A stretch of 64,000 nt of DNA from the NCBI GenBank assembly GCA_023055505.1, contig JALIRH010000110.1:62001-126000 (forward strand), given 5' to 3'. A program made the position numbers and the translations under genes. Every line of letters begins with the position of its first letter. Positions within the stretch are counted from its first letter, which is position 1. Under the pieces are notes generated by a model, which saw only the letters and a list, made by a program, of their open reading frames with translations, was not told where the DNA came from and did not search any database. Source of the DNA: Callipepla californica brunnescens. Lineage: Eukaryota; Chordata; Aves; Galliformes; Odontophoridae. This document shows, piece by piece, positions 55,281-64,000 of the stretch.

Positions 55281-56486
55281 TCAGACATTGTGCCTGGCGC
55301 GCAGGCGCTCTGTCTCCCCCAGATCCGCCACCAATTGGGCAGCCTGCTGTATGATGGCCTCTGAGGCCACTAGGGAGTTCAGTATGGATACCAAAGTACC
55401 ATACTGATGAGATGGAGCTTGCTGCAGGATAAGGTCTCTCATTCCTGCTGAGAATTTCATCAGGTCTGGGCTCTCAAAATCTTCCTCATAGATTGCCTCT
55501 CTCATACCCAGTTCCCGAATATAATTTTGCAGATCTTCCATAGAAGACCATAGACCTGTATGTAAAGGGATGTCACTTTTGTTTGGCCATGTTATACGGC
55601 ACGCAGCTGTTAACCATTTAATTAAGGAATGATTTTCATCATTATGTTGGACGGTGGCATATAGCCTCTGTCTGAGGGCAGGGTGAATGGTAATGGATGT
55701 CAGTTTTGAAATTTCTGGCCCATTTACCATAACACCTTCTGCCCCCATGTCCCATAAGCGGAGCAGCCATGCTGGTAGACTCTCTCTTGGTTTTTGTCTA
55801 AACCGCTGTAATAAATCCATCAATTCAGATGCTGTATATGGGCGAGCTGTTACATGTAAAGTGCTATGGGCAGGGGGCCATTGGTCAGGGGGTAGCCCCA
55901 CTGGTCTATCCTGTATTTTTTTTGTTTTTTGGGTTACAAATGGTCGGATCTCAAAGGGATCTAGCTCGAGTGGAACTTCGAGATCCGACCTTTTAGTGCC
56001 TTCATCTTCAGAAACCAGATTATGCGGGTTGTCTTCTATAGGGTCCCCGGTGACTTCTAGGGAGATATTCCGGACCTTCCGTATGGGAGTGACCGGTTTT
56101 GGTGTTTTTCCTGTCAAAATTGCAATTTGTCTTTCTAATTCTTCGACACGGTCACGCAAAAGTTGATTTTCATCAATCAGATCCCCTTCAGATGTGTTCA
56201 TCCGGTTTAAGGCTATCAGCAGCGGCCATGCCACCGTAGACGCAGCTAATTGCCGCTCCCGAGTAGTCAGTATGTTTTTAGTCAGAGAGAGAAAATAGTC
56301 AGCTAGTCGGGACGGGGATTCATGGAGGTTTCCTCCATCTCGCAGGGGGCCCCATTTTTCAATAATAGCAGCAACCCCGTGGTATGGGGATCCTAGAAAT
56401 CCCGGGATATGACCAGGCAAAAGGTCATTTAAGGGGGTGGTCTTTTCCCGTGAAAACCACCCCACGATGTTACTTAGAAGGGTCAT
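55281..56486 (-). CDS. Lineage B gag, intact
   Basis: 401 codons. It starts only 43 bp inside the 5' LTR border. No myristoylation glycine (starts MTLLSN). A coiled coil lies at about residues 100-127 (IDENQLLRDRVEELERQ), a proline-rich linker follows, then a capsid domain with LPAWLLRLWDMGAEGV and a helical C-terminal half. It shares the WLLR.WD.GA..V..NG signature with lineage A gag but lacks that lineage's membrane segments and long coiled coil. It ends in TGA immediately followed by ATG of the next ORF. Confidence 0.88.
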   Translation of the reverse strand: MTLLSNIVGWFSREKTTPLNDLLPGHIPGFLGSPYHGVAAIIEKWGPLRDGGNLHESPSRLADYFLSLTKNILTTRERQLAASTVAWPLLIALNRMNTSEGDLIDENQLLRDRVEELERQIAILTGKTPKPVTPIRKVRNISLEVTGDPIEDNPHNLVSEDEGTKRSDLEVPLELDPFEIRPFVTQKTKKIQDRPVGLPPDQWPPAHSTLHVTARPYTASELMDLLQRFRQKPRESLPAWLLRLWDMGAEGVMVNGPEISKLTSITIHPALRQRLYATVQHNDENHSLIKWLTAACRITWPNKSDIPLHTGLWSSMEDLQNYIRELGMREAIYEEDFESPDLMKFSAGMRDLILQQAPSHQYGTLVSILNSLVASEAIIQQAAQLVADLGETERLRARHNV

Positions 56487-56511
56487 AGTGAATGTTTTAA
56501 AAAGGTATTAG

Positions 56512-56528
56512 GCTGCCTGGCTCGCCAA
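56512..56528 (-). other. Primer binding site, tRNA-Arg-like
   Basis: On the minus strand it reads TGGCGAGCCAGGCAGCC, one base inside the 5' LTR. The first 11 nt complement the 3' end of tRNA-Arg(ACG) as I recall it (GGCTGGCTCG plus CCA); the following six do not. The tRNA assignment is therefore tentative. Confidence 0.55.
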
Positions 56529-56529
56529 G

Positions 56530-56870
56530 TGTAAAGCAAGCAAAGGCGGTGACAGAGCTTTTATTTGAGGTAGTGGCGCTACAGAAAGAGATGTTACAGA
56601 TAAGGGGGAACGAACTCACCCGTCCCGGCAACCGTTTAGGCTGAGGAACACAGCCGCCTCTCGTTCGAACGCTGGCGCGCCGGAAGGAAGAGAGCCAGAG
56701 AGGGGGGGGGCAACCAGCGCAGGCTCCGAGCGGATCTGTGCTCCCGGAAGCACCTCTGGAAGCAGCACCGAGAGGGAGAGAGCGAGAGGTCGGGTGGACC
56801 TGGGCTCCTCCGCTCTGGTCACTCAGATGCTCATTCACTGGTTCAGGCTGTGACCAGGCAATCCCACTAC
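56530..56870 (-). mobile_element. 5' LTR of lineage B provirus
   Basis: About 341 bp, matching the 3' LTR with roughly nine substitutions and a few indels in a G/C run. The outer terminal base differs (CACTAC then satellite). Promoter activity on the minus strand would drive gag and pol leftward. Confidence 0.95.
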
Positions 56871-57192
56871 TCCTGCCCTGCCCTACCCTACCCTGCCCTG
56901 CCCAGCCCTGCACTGCATTGCCTTGCCTTGCCCTGCCAAGCCCTGCCCAGCCCAGCCTTGCCCTGACTTTCCTTGCCTTGCCCTGCGAAGCCCTTCCCAG
57001 CCCAGCCTTCCCCTGACTTTCCTTGCCTTGCCCTGCCCTGATCTGCCCTGCCCCACCCTGCCCTGCTTTGCCCTGCCTTCCACTACCCTGCCATATATTC
57101 CTTGCCTTGCCCTGCCCTGATCTGCCCTGCCCTGCCTTGCTTTGCTCTGCCTTCCCCTTGACCTTCCCTGCCTTGCCTTCCCCTGCCCTGCC
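56871..57192. repeat. CCYTG pentanucleotide satellite, array 2
   Basis: 322 bp of the same satellite between the lineage B provirus and the solo LTR. It contains the AAGCCCTGCCCAGCCCAGCC and ACTTTCCTTGCCTTGCC words seen at the start of higher-order blocks elsewhere. Confidence 0.97.
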
Positions 57193-57765
57193 TGTCATGG
57201 TTTTATGATTTTTGGTACTGGTATTCCACATCATAACATCATGTATTGCATTAAGAGTTAAAGAGCTAATACTCCAGCTCCATAGATCATTGATAATTCC
57301 AGGTATATCTGTCTCAGAAGAGAAGAAGCACTACATTCCCCAGAGGACTTTGCAATGCTTTGTATTTTTATGTGTTTTCCGCTCAGAGGGAACAGATAAA
57401 ACCCTCAGCGGTCATGGGACACACTCTTTCCTTCCGGATCGACTCAGCAGTGGGTGCTCGCTGCAGTATCGCCTTCAGCGTTAGCGTAAGGCCTTCGGTT
57501 TATCGGACACTCTCTCTTGCTCATTTTATTAGATTCATTAGCCTCAATTCCAATTATATTGTATTATATTCTGTTATTTTGCTTTCTGATATCTTATTTA
57601 GTAAATTAGCCTTCCTCCTCAGATCGTTGCCGCTGTTTTGTTTCTAGGCCCATCTCGCTTTTCCTTTTTCCCTTTTCCCTTCCCCTTTCGTGGGGCGTGG
57701 GTCCATGGGTCCCCCGCACCGATCGTCACGGAACCGGGCCGATCCAGCCCGGTAAGCCGTTGACA
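57193..57765 (+). mobile_element. Solo LTR of lineage A ERV-L inside the satellite
   Basis: 573 bp, TGTCATGG to GTTGACA, nearly identical to the lineage A 5' LTR. Flanked by a perfect 5-bp duplication, CTGCC (57188-57192 and 57766-57770), which is itself satellite sequence. The insertion therefore happened in the array and was later reduced to one LTR. Its promoter (CAGATAAAACCC) points into array 3 and would give C-rich satellite transcripts. Confidence 0.96.
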
Positions 57766-59396
57766 CTGCCCTATTTTCCCCTGCCCTGCCTTGTCTTCCT
57801 TGCCTTGCCCTGCTTCACCCTGCTTTGCCTTCCCCTAACCTGCCCTGACCTGCCTTTCTCTGCCCTACCTTGCTCTGACCCGCCTTCCCCACCATTCAAT
57901 GCCTTACCTTGCCTTTCCCTGCCCTGCCTTGTCTTCCTTACTTTGCCTGCCCCACCCTGACCTGCCTTGCTCTGACCCGCCCTGCCTTGTCTTTCTTGCC
58001 TTGCCCTGCCTTGCCCTGCCTTACCTTGCCCTACCAAGCCCCGCCTTACCCTTCCATGCCCTGCCTTCCCTTCCCTTGCCCTGCCTTGTCCTGCCGTCCC
58101 TTGCCCTGCCCTGCCCTGCCATCCCTTGACCTGCCCTGCCCTGCCTTGCCCTGCCCTGCTTTGCCATGCCTTAACTTGCCCTGCATTTCCCTGCCTGGCG
58201 TTCCCTTGCCCTACCCTGCCCCGCCCTGCATTCTGTAGCCCTGCCCTGCCCCGCCCTGCTTTGCCATGCCTTGCCTTGCCCTGTCCTGTTATGCCCATCC
58301 TTGCCTTGCTCTGCCTTACCTGGCCCTGCCCTGCCTTGCCCTGCACTATCTTTGCCTTGCCCTGCTTGTCACTGCCAGTCCCTGCCCTGCCCTGCACTAT
58401 CTTTGCCTTGCCTTGCTTGGCCCTGGCTGGCCCTGCCCCGCCCTGTACTACCCTGCCCCACCCTGTCCTGCCTTGCCCTGCCTTCCCAGCTTAGCCCTGC
58501 CCTTCACTGCACTGCAATGCCTTGCCTTGCCCTGCCAAGCCCTGCCCATCCCAGCCTTGCCCTGACTTTCCTTGCCTTGCCCTGCCCGGCTGTGCCCTGC
58601 CCTGCTTTGCCCTGACTTCCTCTACCCTGCCGTGTATTCCTTGCCTTGCCCTGCCATGATCTGCCCTGCTCTGCCCTGCCTTGCTTTGCTCTGCCTTCCC
58701 CTTGACCTGCCCTGCCTTGCCTTCCCCTGCCCTGCCCTATTTTCCCCTGCCCTGCCTTGTCTTCCTTGCTTTGCCCTGCTTCACCCTGCTTTGCCTTCCC
58801 CTAACCTGCCCTGACCTGCCTTTCACTGCCCTACCTTGCTCTGACCCGCCTTCCCTGCCTTTCCTTGCCTTGCCCTGCCCTATCGTGACTTCCCCTGCCC
58901 TGCCTTGTCTTCCTTACCTTGCCTGCCCCATTCTGACCTGCCTTGCTCTGACCCGCCCTGCCTTGTCTTACTTGCCTTGCCCTGCCTTTCCCTGCCCAGC
59001 CTATCCTTCCCTTGCCCTGCCTTGCCTTCCCTTGCCCTGCCCGGCCCTGCCTTCCCTTGCCCTGCACTATCTTTGCCTTGCCCTGCCCTGTTCTGCCTAG
59101 CCTTGCCCTGTACTATCTTTGCCTTGCCTTGCATGGCCCTGCCTGGCAATGCCCTGCCCTGTACTACCCTGCCCCACCCTGTCTTGCCTTGCCCTGCCTT
59201 CCCTGCTCCACCCTGCCCTGCACTACACTGCATTGCCTTTCCTTGCCCTGCCCTGCCCTGCCCAGCCCAACCTTGCCCTGCCTTTTCTTGCCTTGCCCTG
59301 CACTATCTTTGCCTTGCCTTACCTGGCCTTGCCTGGCCCTTCCTGGCCCTGCCCCGCCCTGTACTACCCTGCCCCACCCTGTCTTGCCTTGCCCTG

Positions 59397-59644
59397 CCTT
59401 CCCTGCTCCACCCTGCCCTGCACTGCACTGCATTGCCTTCGCTTGCCCTACTCTGCCCTGCCTTCCCTTGCCCTGCCCTGCCTTCCCTTGCCCTGCACTG
59501 CCCTACCTTGCCCTGCCCTGCCTTCCCTGCTCCACCCTGCCCTGCACTGCACTGCATTGCCTTCGCTTGCCCTACTCTGCCCTGCCTTCCCTTGCCCTGC
59601 CCTGCCTTCCCTTGCCCTGCACTGCCCTACCTTGCCCTGCCCTG
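59397..59644. repeat. 124-bp tandem duplication inside the satellite
   Basis: Two copies, 59397-59520 and 59521-59644, each beginning CCTTCCCTGCTCCACCCTG and containing CATTGCCTTCGCTTGCCC. They appear identical, so the duplication is very recent. Confidence 0.9.
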
Positions 59645-59704
59645 CCTTCCCTTGCCCTGCCCTGCCTTCCCTTGCCCTGCCCTGCCCTGATTTGCATGCC
59701 TTAC

Positions 59705-60165
59705 CTTGCCCTGCCCTGCCTTACCTTTCCCTGCCCTGCTGTTTTTTTCCCTTCCCTGCCTTACCTTTCCCTTCCCTGCCCTGCCCTTCCTTGCCCTGCC
59801 CTGCCTGCCCTTGCCCTGCCTTCCCCTGCCGTGCCCTGCCCTGCTGTCCCTTGCCCTGCCCTGCTTTGCATGCCTTACATTGCCCTGCCCTGCCTTCCCT
59901 TGCCCTGCCCTGCCCAGCCTTGCCTTGCCCTGCCCTGCTTTGCATACCTTACATTGCCCTGCCCTGCCCTGCCTTGCTTTGCTCTGCCTTCCCCTTGACC
60001 TGCTCTGCCTTGCCTTCCCCTGTCCTGCCCTATTTTCCCCTGCCCTGCCTTGTCTTCTTTGCCTTGCCCTGCTTCACCCTGCTTTGCCTTCCCCTAACCT
60101 GCCCTGACCTGCCTTTCCCTGCCCTACCTTGCTCTGACCCGCTTCCCTGCCTTTCCTTGCCTTGC
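59705..60165. repeat. Satellite higher-order block, copy at 2074-bp offset
   Basis: Matches 61779-62240 almost base for base. Both contain the odd word GCTGTTTTTTTCCCTTCCC (59738 and 61812) and the series GCATGCCTTACATTGCC and GCATACCTTACATTGCC. Confidence 0.9.
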
Positions 60166-63100
60166 CTTGCCTTGCCCTGCCCTGCCCTATTGTGACTTCC
60201 CCTGCCCTGCCTTGTCTTCCTTACCTTGCCTGCCCCACCCTGACCTGCCTTGCTGTAACACGCCCTGCCTTGTCTTCCTTACCTTGCCTGCCCCACCCTG
60301 ACCTGCCTTGCTCTAACACGCCCTGCCTTGTCTTCCTTGCCTTGCCCTGCCTTGCCCTTTCCTGCCTATCCTGGCCTTGCCCTGCCTTGCCTTCCCTTGC
60401 CCTGCTTTGCCGTCCCTTCCCCTGCCCTGCCCTGCTCTGCCCCGCTCTGACTTGCCCTGCCCTGCTCTGACTTGACCTGCCCTGCTTTGCATACCTTGCC
60501 CTGCCCTGCTTTGCTATGCCATATCTTGCCCTGCCCTTCCCTGCCCTGCATTACCTTGCCCTGCCTTGCCTTGCCCTGTTTGGCCCTGCCTGGCCCTTCC
60601 CAGTGCTACAATACCCTGCCCTACCCTGTCCTGCTTTGCCCTGCCTTGCCTTCCCTGCTCCGACCCGCCCTGTCTTCCGTTGCCCTGCCCTGCCTTGCCC
60701 TGCCCTGCTTTGCATGCCTTCCCTTGCCCTACCCTGCCCTGCCTTGCCGTGCACTGCCCTGCCTTTCCATGCTCTGCTTTGCATACCTTGCCCTGCCCTG
60801 CTTTGCCATGCCTTACCTTGCCCTGCCCTGAATTGCCATACCTTGCTCTTCCCTGTTCTGCCCTGCCTTGCCCTGCCCTGTTCTACCCTGCCTTGCCCTG
60901 CCCTGTTCTACCCTGCCTTGCCCTGCCCTGCCTATCCTTGCCTTGGCCTGCCAAGCCCCGCCTTACCCTGCCCTGCCCTGTCTTGTCTTCCCTTGCCCTG
61001 CCCTGCCGTCCTTTGCCCAGCCCTGCTGTCCTTTGCCCTGCCCTTCTTTGCCATGCCTTACTTTGCCCTGCCCTGCTTTGCCCTGCCATACCTTGCCCTA
61101 CCCTGCCCTTCCCTGTTCTGCCCTGCTCTGCACTGCATGCCTTACCTTGCCCTGCCTTGGCCTGCCTTACCTTGCCCTGCCCTGCCCTGCCTTTCCCTGC
61201 ACTATCTTTGCCTTGCCCTGCTTGGCCCTGCCTGACCCTGCCCCGCGCTGCACTACCCTGCGCCACCCTGTCCTGCCTTGCCCTGCCTTCCCTGCTCCGA
61301 CCTTCCCTGCCCTGCCCTGCCCTGCATTGCCCTGCCTTCCCTTGCCCTGCCCTGCCTTCCCTTGCCCTGCCCTGCCTTCCCCTGCCGTTCCCGGCCCTGC
61401 CGTCCCTTGCTCTGCCCTGCCATCCCTTGCCCTGCCCTGCCCTGATTTGCATGCCTTACCTTGCCCTGCCCTGCCCTGCCCTGCCCTTCCTTGTTCTGCC
61501 CTGCCTTACCCTGCCCCGCTTTGCCCTGCCTTTCACTGCACTATCTTTGCCTTGCCTTGCTTGGCCCTGCCCCGCCCTGTACTACCCTGCCTCACCCTGT
61601 CCTGCCTTGCCATGCCTTCCCTGCGCCGCCCTGCCCTGCACTGCACTGCATTGCCTTGCCTTGCCCTGCCAAGCCCTGCCCAGCCCAGCCTTGCCCTGAC
61701 TTTCCTTGCCTTGCCCTGCCCGGCTGTGCCCTGCCCTGCTTTGCCCAGCCTTCCCCTACCCTGCCGTGTATTCCTTACCTTGCCCTGCCCTGCCTTACCT
61801 TTCCCTGCCCTGCTGTTTTTTTCCCTTCCCTGCCTTACCTTTCCCTTCCCTGCCCTGCCCTTCCTTGCCCTGCCCTGCCTGCCCTTGCCCTGCCTTCCCC
61901 TGCCGTGCCCTGCCCTGCTGTCCCTTGCCCTGCCCTGCTTTGCATGCCTTACATTGCCCTGCCCTGCCTTCCCTTGCCCTGCCCTGCCCAGCCTTGCCTT
62001 GCCCTGCCCTGCTTTGCATACCTTACATTGCCCTGCCCTGCCCTGCCTTGCTTTGCTCTGCCTTCCCCTTGACCTGCTCTGCCTTGCCTTCCCCTGCCCT
62101 GCCGTATTTTCCCCTGCCCTGCCTTGTCTTCCTTGCCTTGCCCTGCTTCACCCTGCTTTGCTTTCCCCTAACCTGCCCTGACCTGCCTTTCCCTGCCTTA
62201 CCTTGCTCTGACCCGCCTTCCCTGCCTTTCCTTGCCTTACCTTGCCTTGCCTTCCCCTGCCCTGCCTTGTCTTCCTTACCTTGCCTGCCCCACCCTGACT
62301 TGCCTTGCTCTGACCCGCCCTGCCTTGTCTTCCTTGCCTTGCCCTGTCCTGCCTATCCTGGCCTTGCCCTGCCTTGTTCTGCCTTACCTTGCCCTGCCAA
62401 GCCCCGCCTTACCCTCTCCTGCCCTGCCTTGCCATCCCTTGCCCTGTACTATCCTTGCCTTCCTTTGCCCTGCTTTGCCGTCCCTTCCCTTGCCATGCCC
62501 TGTATTGCTCTGCCCTGCTCTTTCCCTGCCCTGCCATGCCCTGCTCTGTCCTGCTCTGACTTGCCCTGCCCTGCTTTACATACCTTGCCCTGCCCTGCTT
62601 TGCCATGCCATAACTTGCCCTGCCCTTCCCTGCCCTGCATTCCCCTGCTGTGCCCTGCCCTGCCGTCCCTTGCCCTGCCCTGTCTTGCTTCGCCCTGCCC
62701 TGCTCTGATTTGCATGCCTTACCTTGTCCTGCCCTGCCCTGCCCTACCTTTCCCTGCCCTGCCCTTACTTGCCCTGCCCTGCCTTCCCTTGCCCTGACCT
62801 GCACTGCCTTCCCCTTCCGTGCCCTGCCCTGCTTTACATGCCTTACCTTGCCCTGCCCTGCCCTGCCTTGCCTTGCCCTGCTTTGCATACCTTACATTGC
62901 CCTGCACTGCCCTGCCATCCCTTGCCCTGCCCTGCCAAGCCCTGCACTGTCTTTGCCTTGCCCTGCTTGGCCCTGCCTGGCCCTGCCCCGCCCTGTACCA
63001 CCCTGCCCCACCCTGTCCTGCCTTGCCCTGCCTTCCCTGCTCCACCCTGCCCTGCCCTGCACTGCATTGCCTTGCCTTGCCCTGCCAAGCCCTGCCCAGC

Positions 63101-64000
63101 CCAGCGTTGCCCTGACTTTTGTTGTCTTGCCCTGCCCGGCTGTGCCCTGCCCTGCTTTGCCCTGCCTTCGCCTACCCTGCCGTGTATTCCTTGCCTTACC
63201 CTGCCCTGATCTGCCCTGCCCCACCCTGCCCTGCCTTGCTTTGCTCTTCCTTTCCCTTGACCTGTTCTGCCTTGCCTTCCCCAGCCCTGCCCTATTTTCT
63301 CCTGCCCTGCCATGTCTTCCTTGCCTTGCCCTGCTTCACCCTGCTTTGCCTTCCCCTAACCTGCCCTGACCTGCCTTTCCCTTGCCCTACCTTGCTCTGA
63401 CCCACCTTCCCTGCCTTTCCTTGCCTTACCATGTTTTGCCCTGCCCTGCCCTATCGTGACTTCCCCTGCCCTGCCTTGTCTTCCTTACCTTGCCTGCCCA
63501 ACCCTGACCTGCCTTGCTGTAACACGCCCTGCCTTGTCTTCCTTGCCTTTTCCTGCCTTGCTCTGCCCTGCCTATCTTTGCCTTGCCCTGCCTTGTTCTG
63601 CCTTACCTTGCCCTGCCAAGCCCCTCCTTACCCTGCCCTGCTCTGCCTTGTCTTCCCTTGCCCTGCCCTGCCCTGCCTTCCCTTGACCTGCCCTACCCTG
63701 CCGTCCCTTGCCCTGCCCTGCTTTGCCCTGCCCTGCTCGGCCCTGCCTTGCCCTGCCCTGCCCGGCTCTGTCTTGCCTTGCTCTGCTTTGCGTTCCTTGC
63801 CCTGCCCTGCTTTGCCATGCCTTACCTTGCCCTGCCCTTCCCTGCCCTGCCTTCCCTTTCCCTGCTCTGCCTTCCCTTTCCCTGCCCTGCCCTGCCCTGC
63901 CTTGCCCTGCACTATCTTTGCCTTGCCCTGCTTGGCCCTGCCTGGCCCTACCACGTGCTGCACTACCATGCCCCACACTGTCCTGCCTTGCCCTGCCTTC

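Larger units (their letters stand above)
50824..56870 (-). mobile_element. ERV-L provirus, lineage B, largely intact (LTR-gag-pol-LTR)
   Basis: 6.05 kb provirus on the minus strand inside the satellite. From right to left it has the 5' LTR, a tRNA-Arg-like primer site, gag, a middle ORF, pol with protease, RT, RNase H and integrase, 500 bp without gene, a polypurine tract and the 3' LTR. There is no env. The two LTRs differ at about nine substitutions and a few indels in 341 bp (about 97 percent identical by eye), so it is a fairly young insertion. Flanking satellite differs slightly (CCTTGC left, TCCTGC right), so the target duplication is unclear. Confidence 0.95.
57766..64000. repeat. CCYTG pentanucleotide satellite, array 3 (runs off the window)
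   Basis: 6.2 kb of the same pentamer satellite up to the window edge. Marker words CCCGGCTGTG lie at 58585, 61719 and 63135. It holds internal duplications: a 124-bp tandem pair at 59397, a 2074-bp offset repeat, and a terminal block that repeats 45.66-46.12 kb of array 1. No real gene despite frames of up to 437 codons. Confidence 0.97.

Noticed and set aside
44158..64000. CRISPR array or telomere repeat
   Set aside because: No repeat/spacer alternation, and the unit is CCYTG, not CCCTAA. The host is a vertebrate.

Overview
The window looks like nuclear DNA of a bird, probably a galliform. The evidence is CR1 LINE fragments with the avian 3' end (terminal repeats of the ATTCTGTG/AATCTATG type), an endogenous retrovirus with avian-leukosis-type env, two ERV-L proviruses without env, an internally deleted mariner element, and short introns with GT/AG borders. 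No prokaryotic signature is present. No RNA gene and no CRISPR was seen.

Layout. (1) 1-20.9 kb is AT-rich intergenic or intronic DNA holding only CR1 pieces (3.4, 3.8 and 15.2 kb), a retroviral LTR at about 6.2-6.76 kb and a deleted mariner at about 6.8-7.2 kb. (2) 20.9-22.1 kb holds an old ERV-L pol relic, a TATA promoter followed by a small candidate gene, a 39-bp-unit minisatellite and an LTR relic. (3) 22.5-28.75 kb is a nest of retroelements: a mosaic retrovirus with gag, dUTPase, the end of integrase and leukosis-type env, split by a CR1 insertion and overrun by further LTRs. (4) 28.9-34.1 kb has no recognisable gene; a solo LTR with a perfect target duplication lies at 31.0-31.5 kb. 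(5) 34.19-36.13 kb is the only convincing host gene: a compact eight-exon gene for a coiled-coil protein anchored by one C-terminal membrane segment, similar to TMCO5. (6) 36.26-44.16 kb holds a solo LTR and a nearly complete but inactivated ERV-L provirus (lineage A, tRNA-Lys primer site) on the minus strand. (7) 44.16-64.0 kb is a pentanucleotide satellite of CCYTG units, running off the window. It is interrupted by a second ERV-L provirus (lineage B, tRNA-Arg-like primer site, long open gag and pol) and by a solo LTR of lineage A.

The main points of interest are three. The satellite is built so that all three frames of a strand encode one and the same pentapeptide, is almost stop-free, has a higher-order structure, and is G-rich on the minus strand. 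Lineage B ERV-L keeps an intact 1075-codon pol, with gag, a middle ORF and pol joined by touching stop/start codons. Lineage A Gag carries hydrophobic segments and a long heptad coiled coil. Order of events: the satellite predates both the lineage B provirus and the lineage A solo LTR. The lineage A provirus probably also entered satellite DNA, but its other flank has been lost. All names rest on motif recognition by eye; no database search was run.
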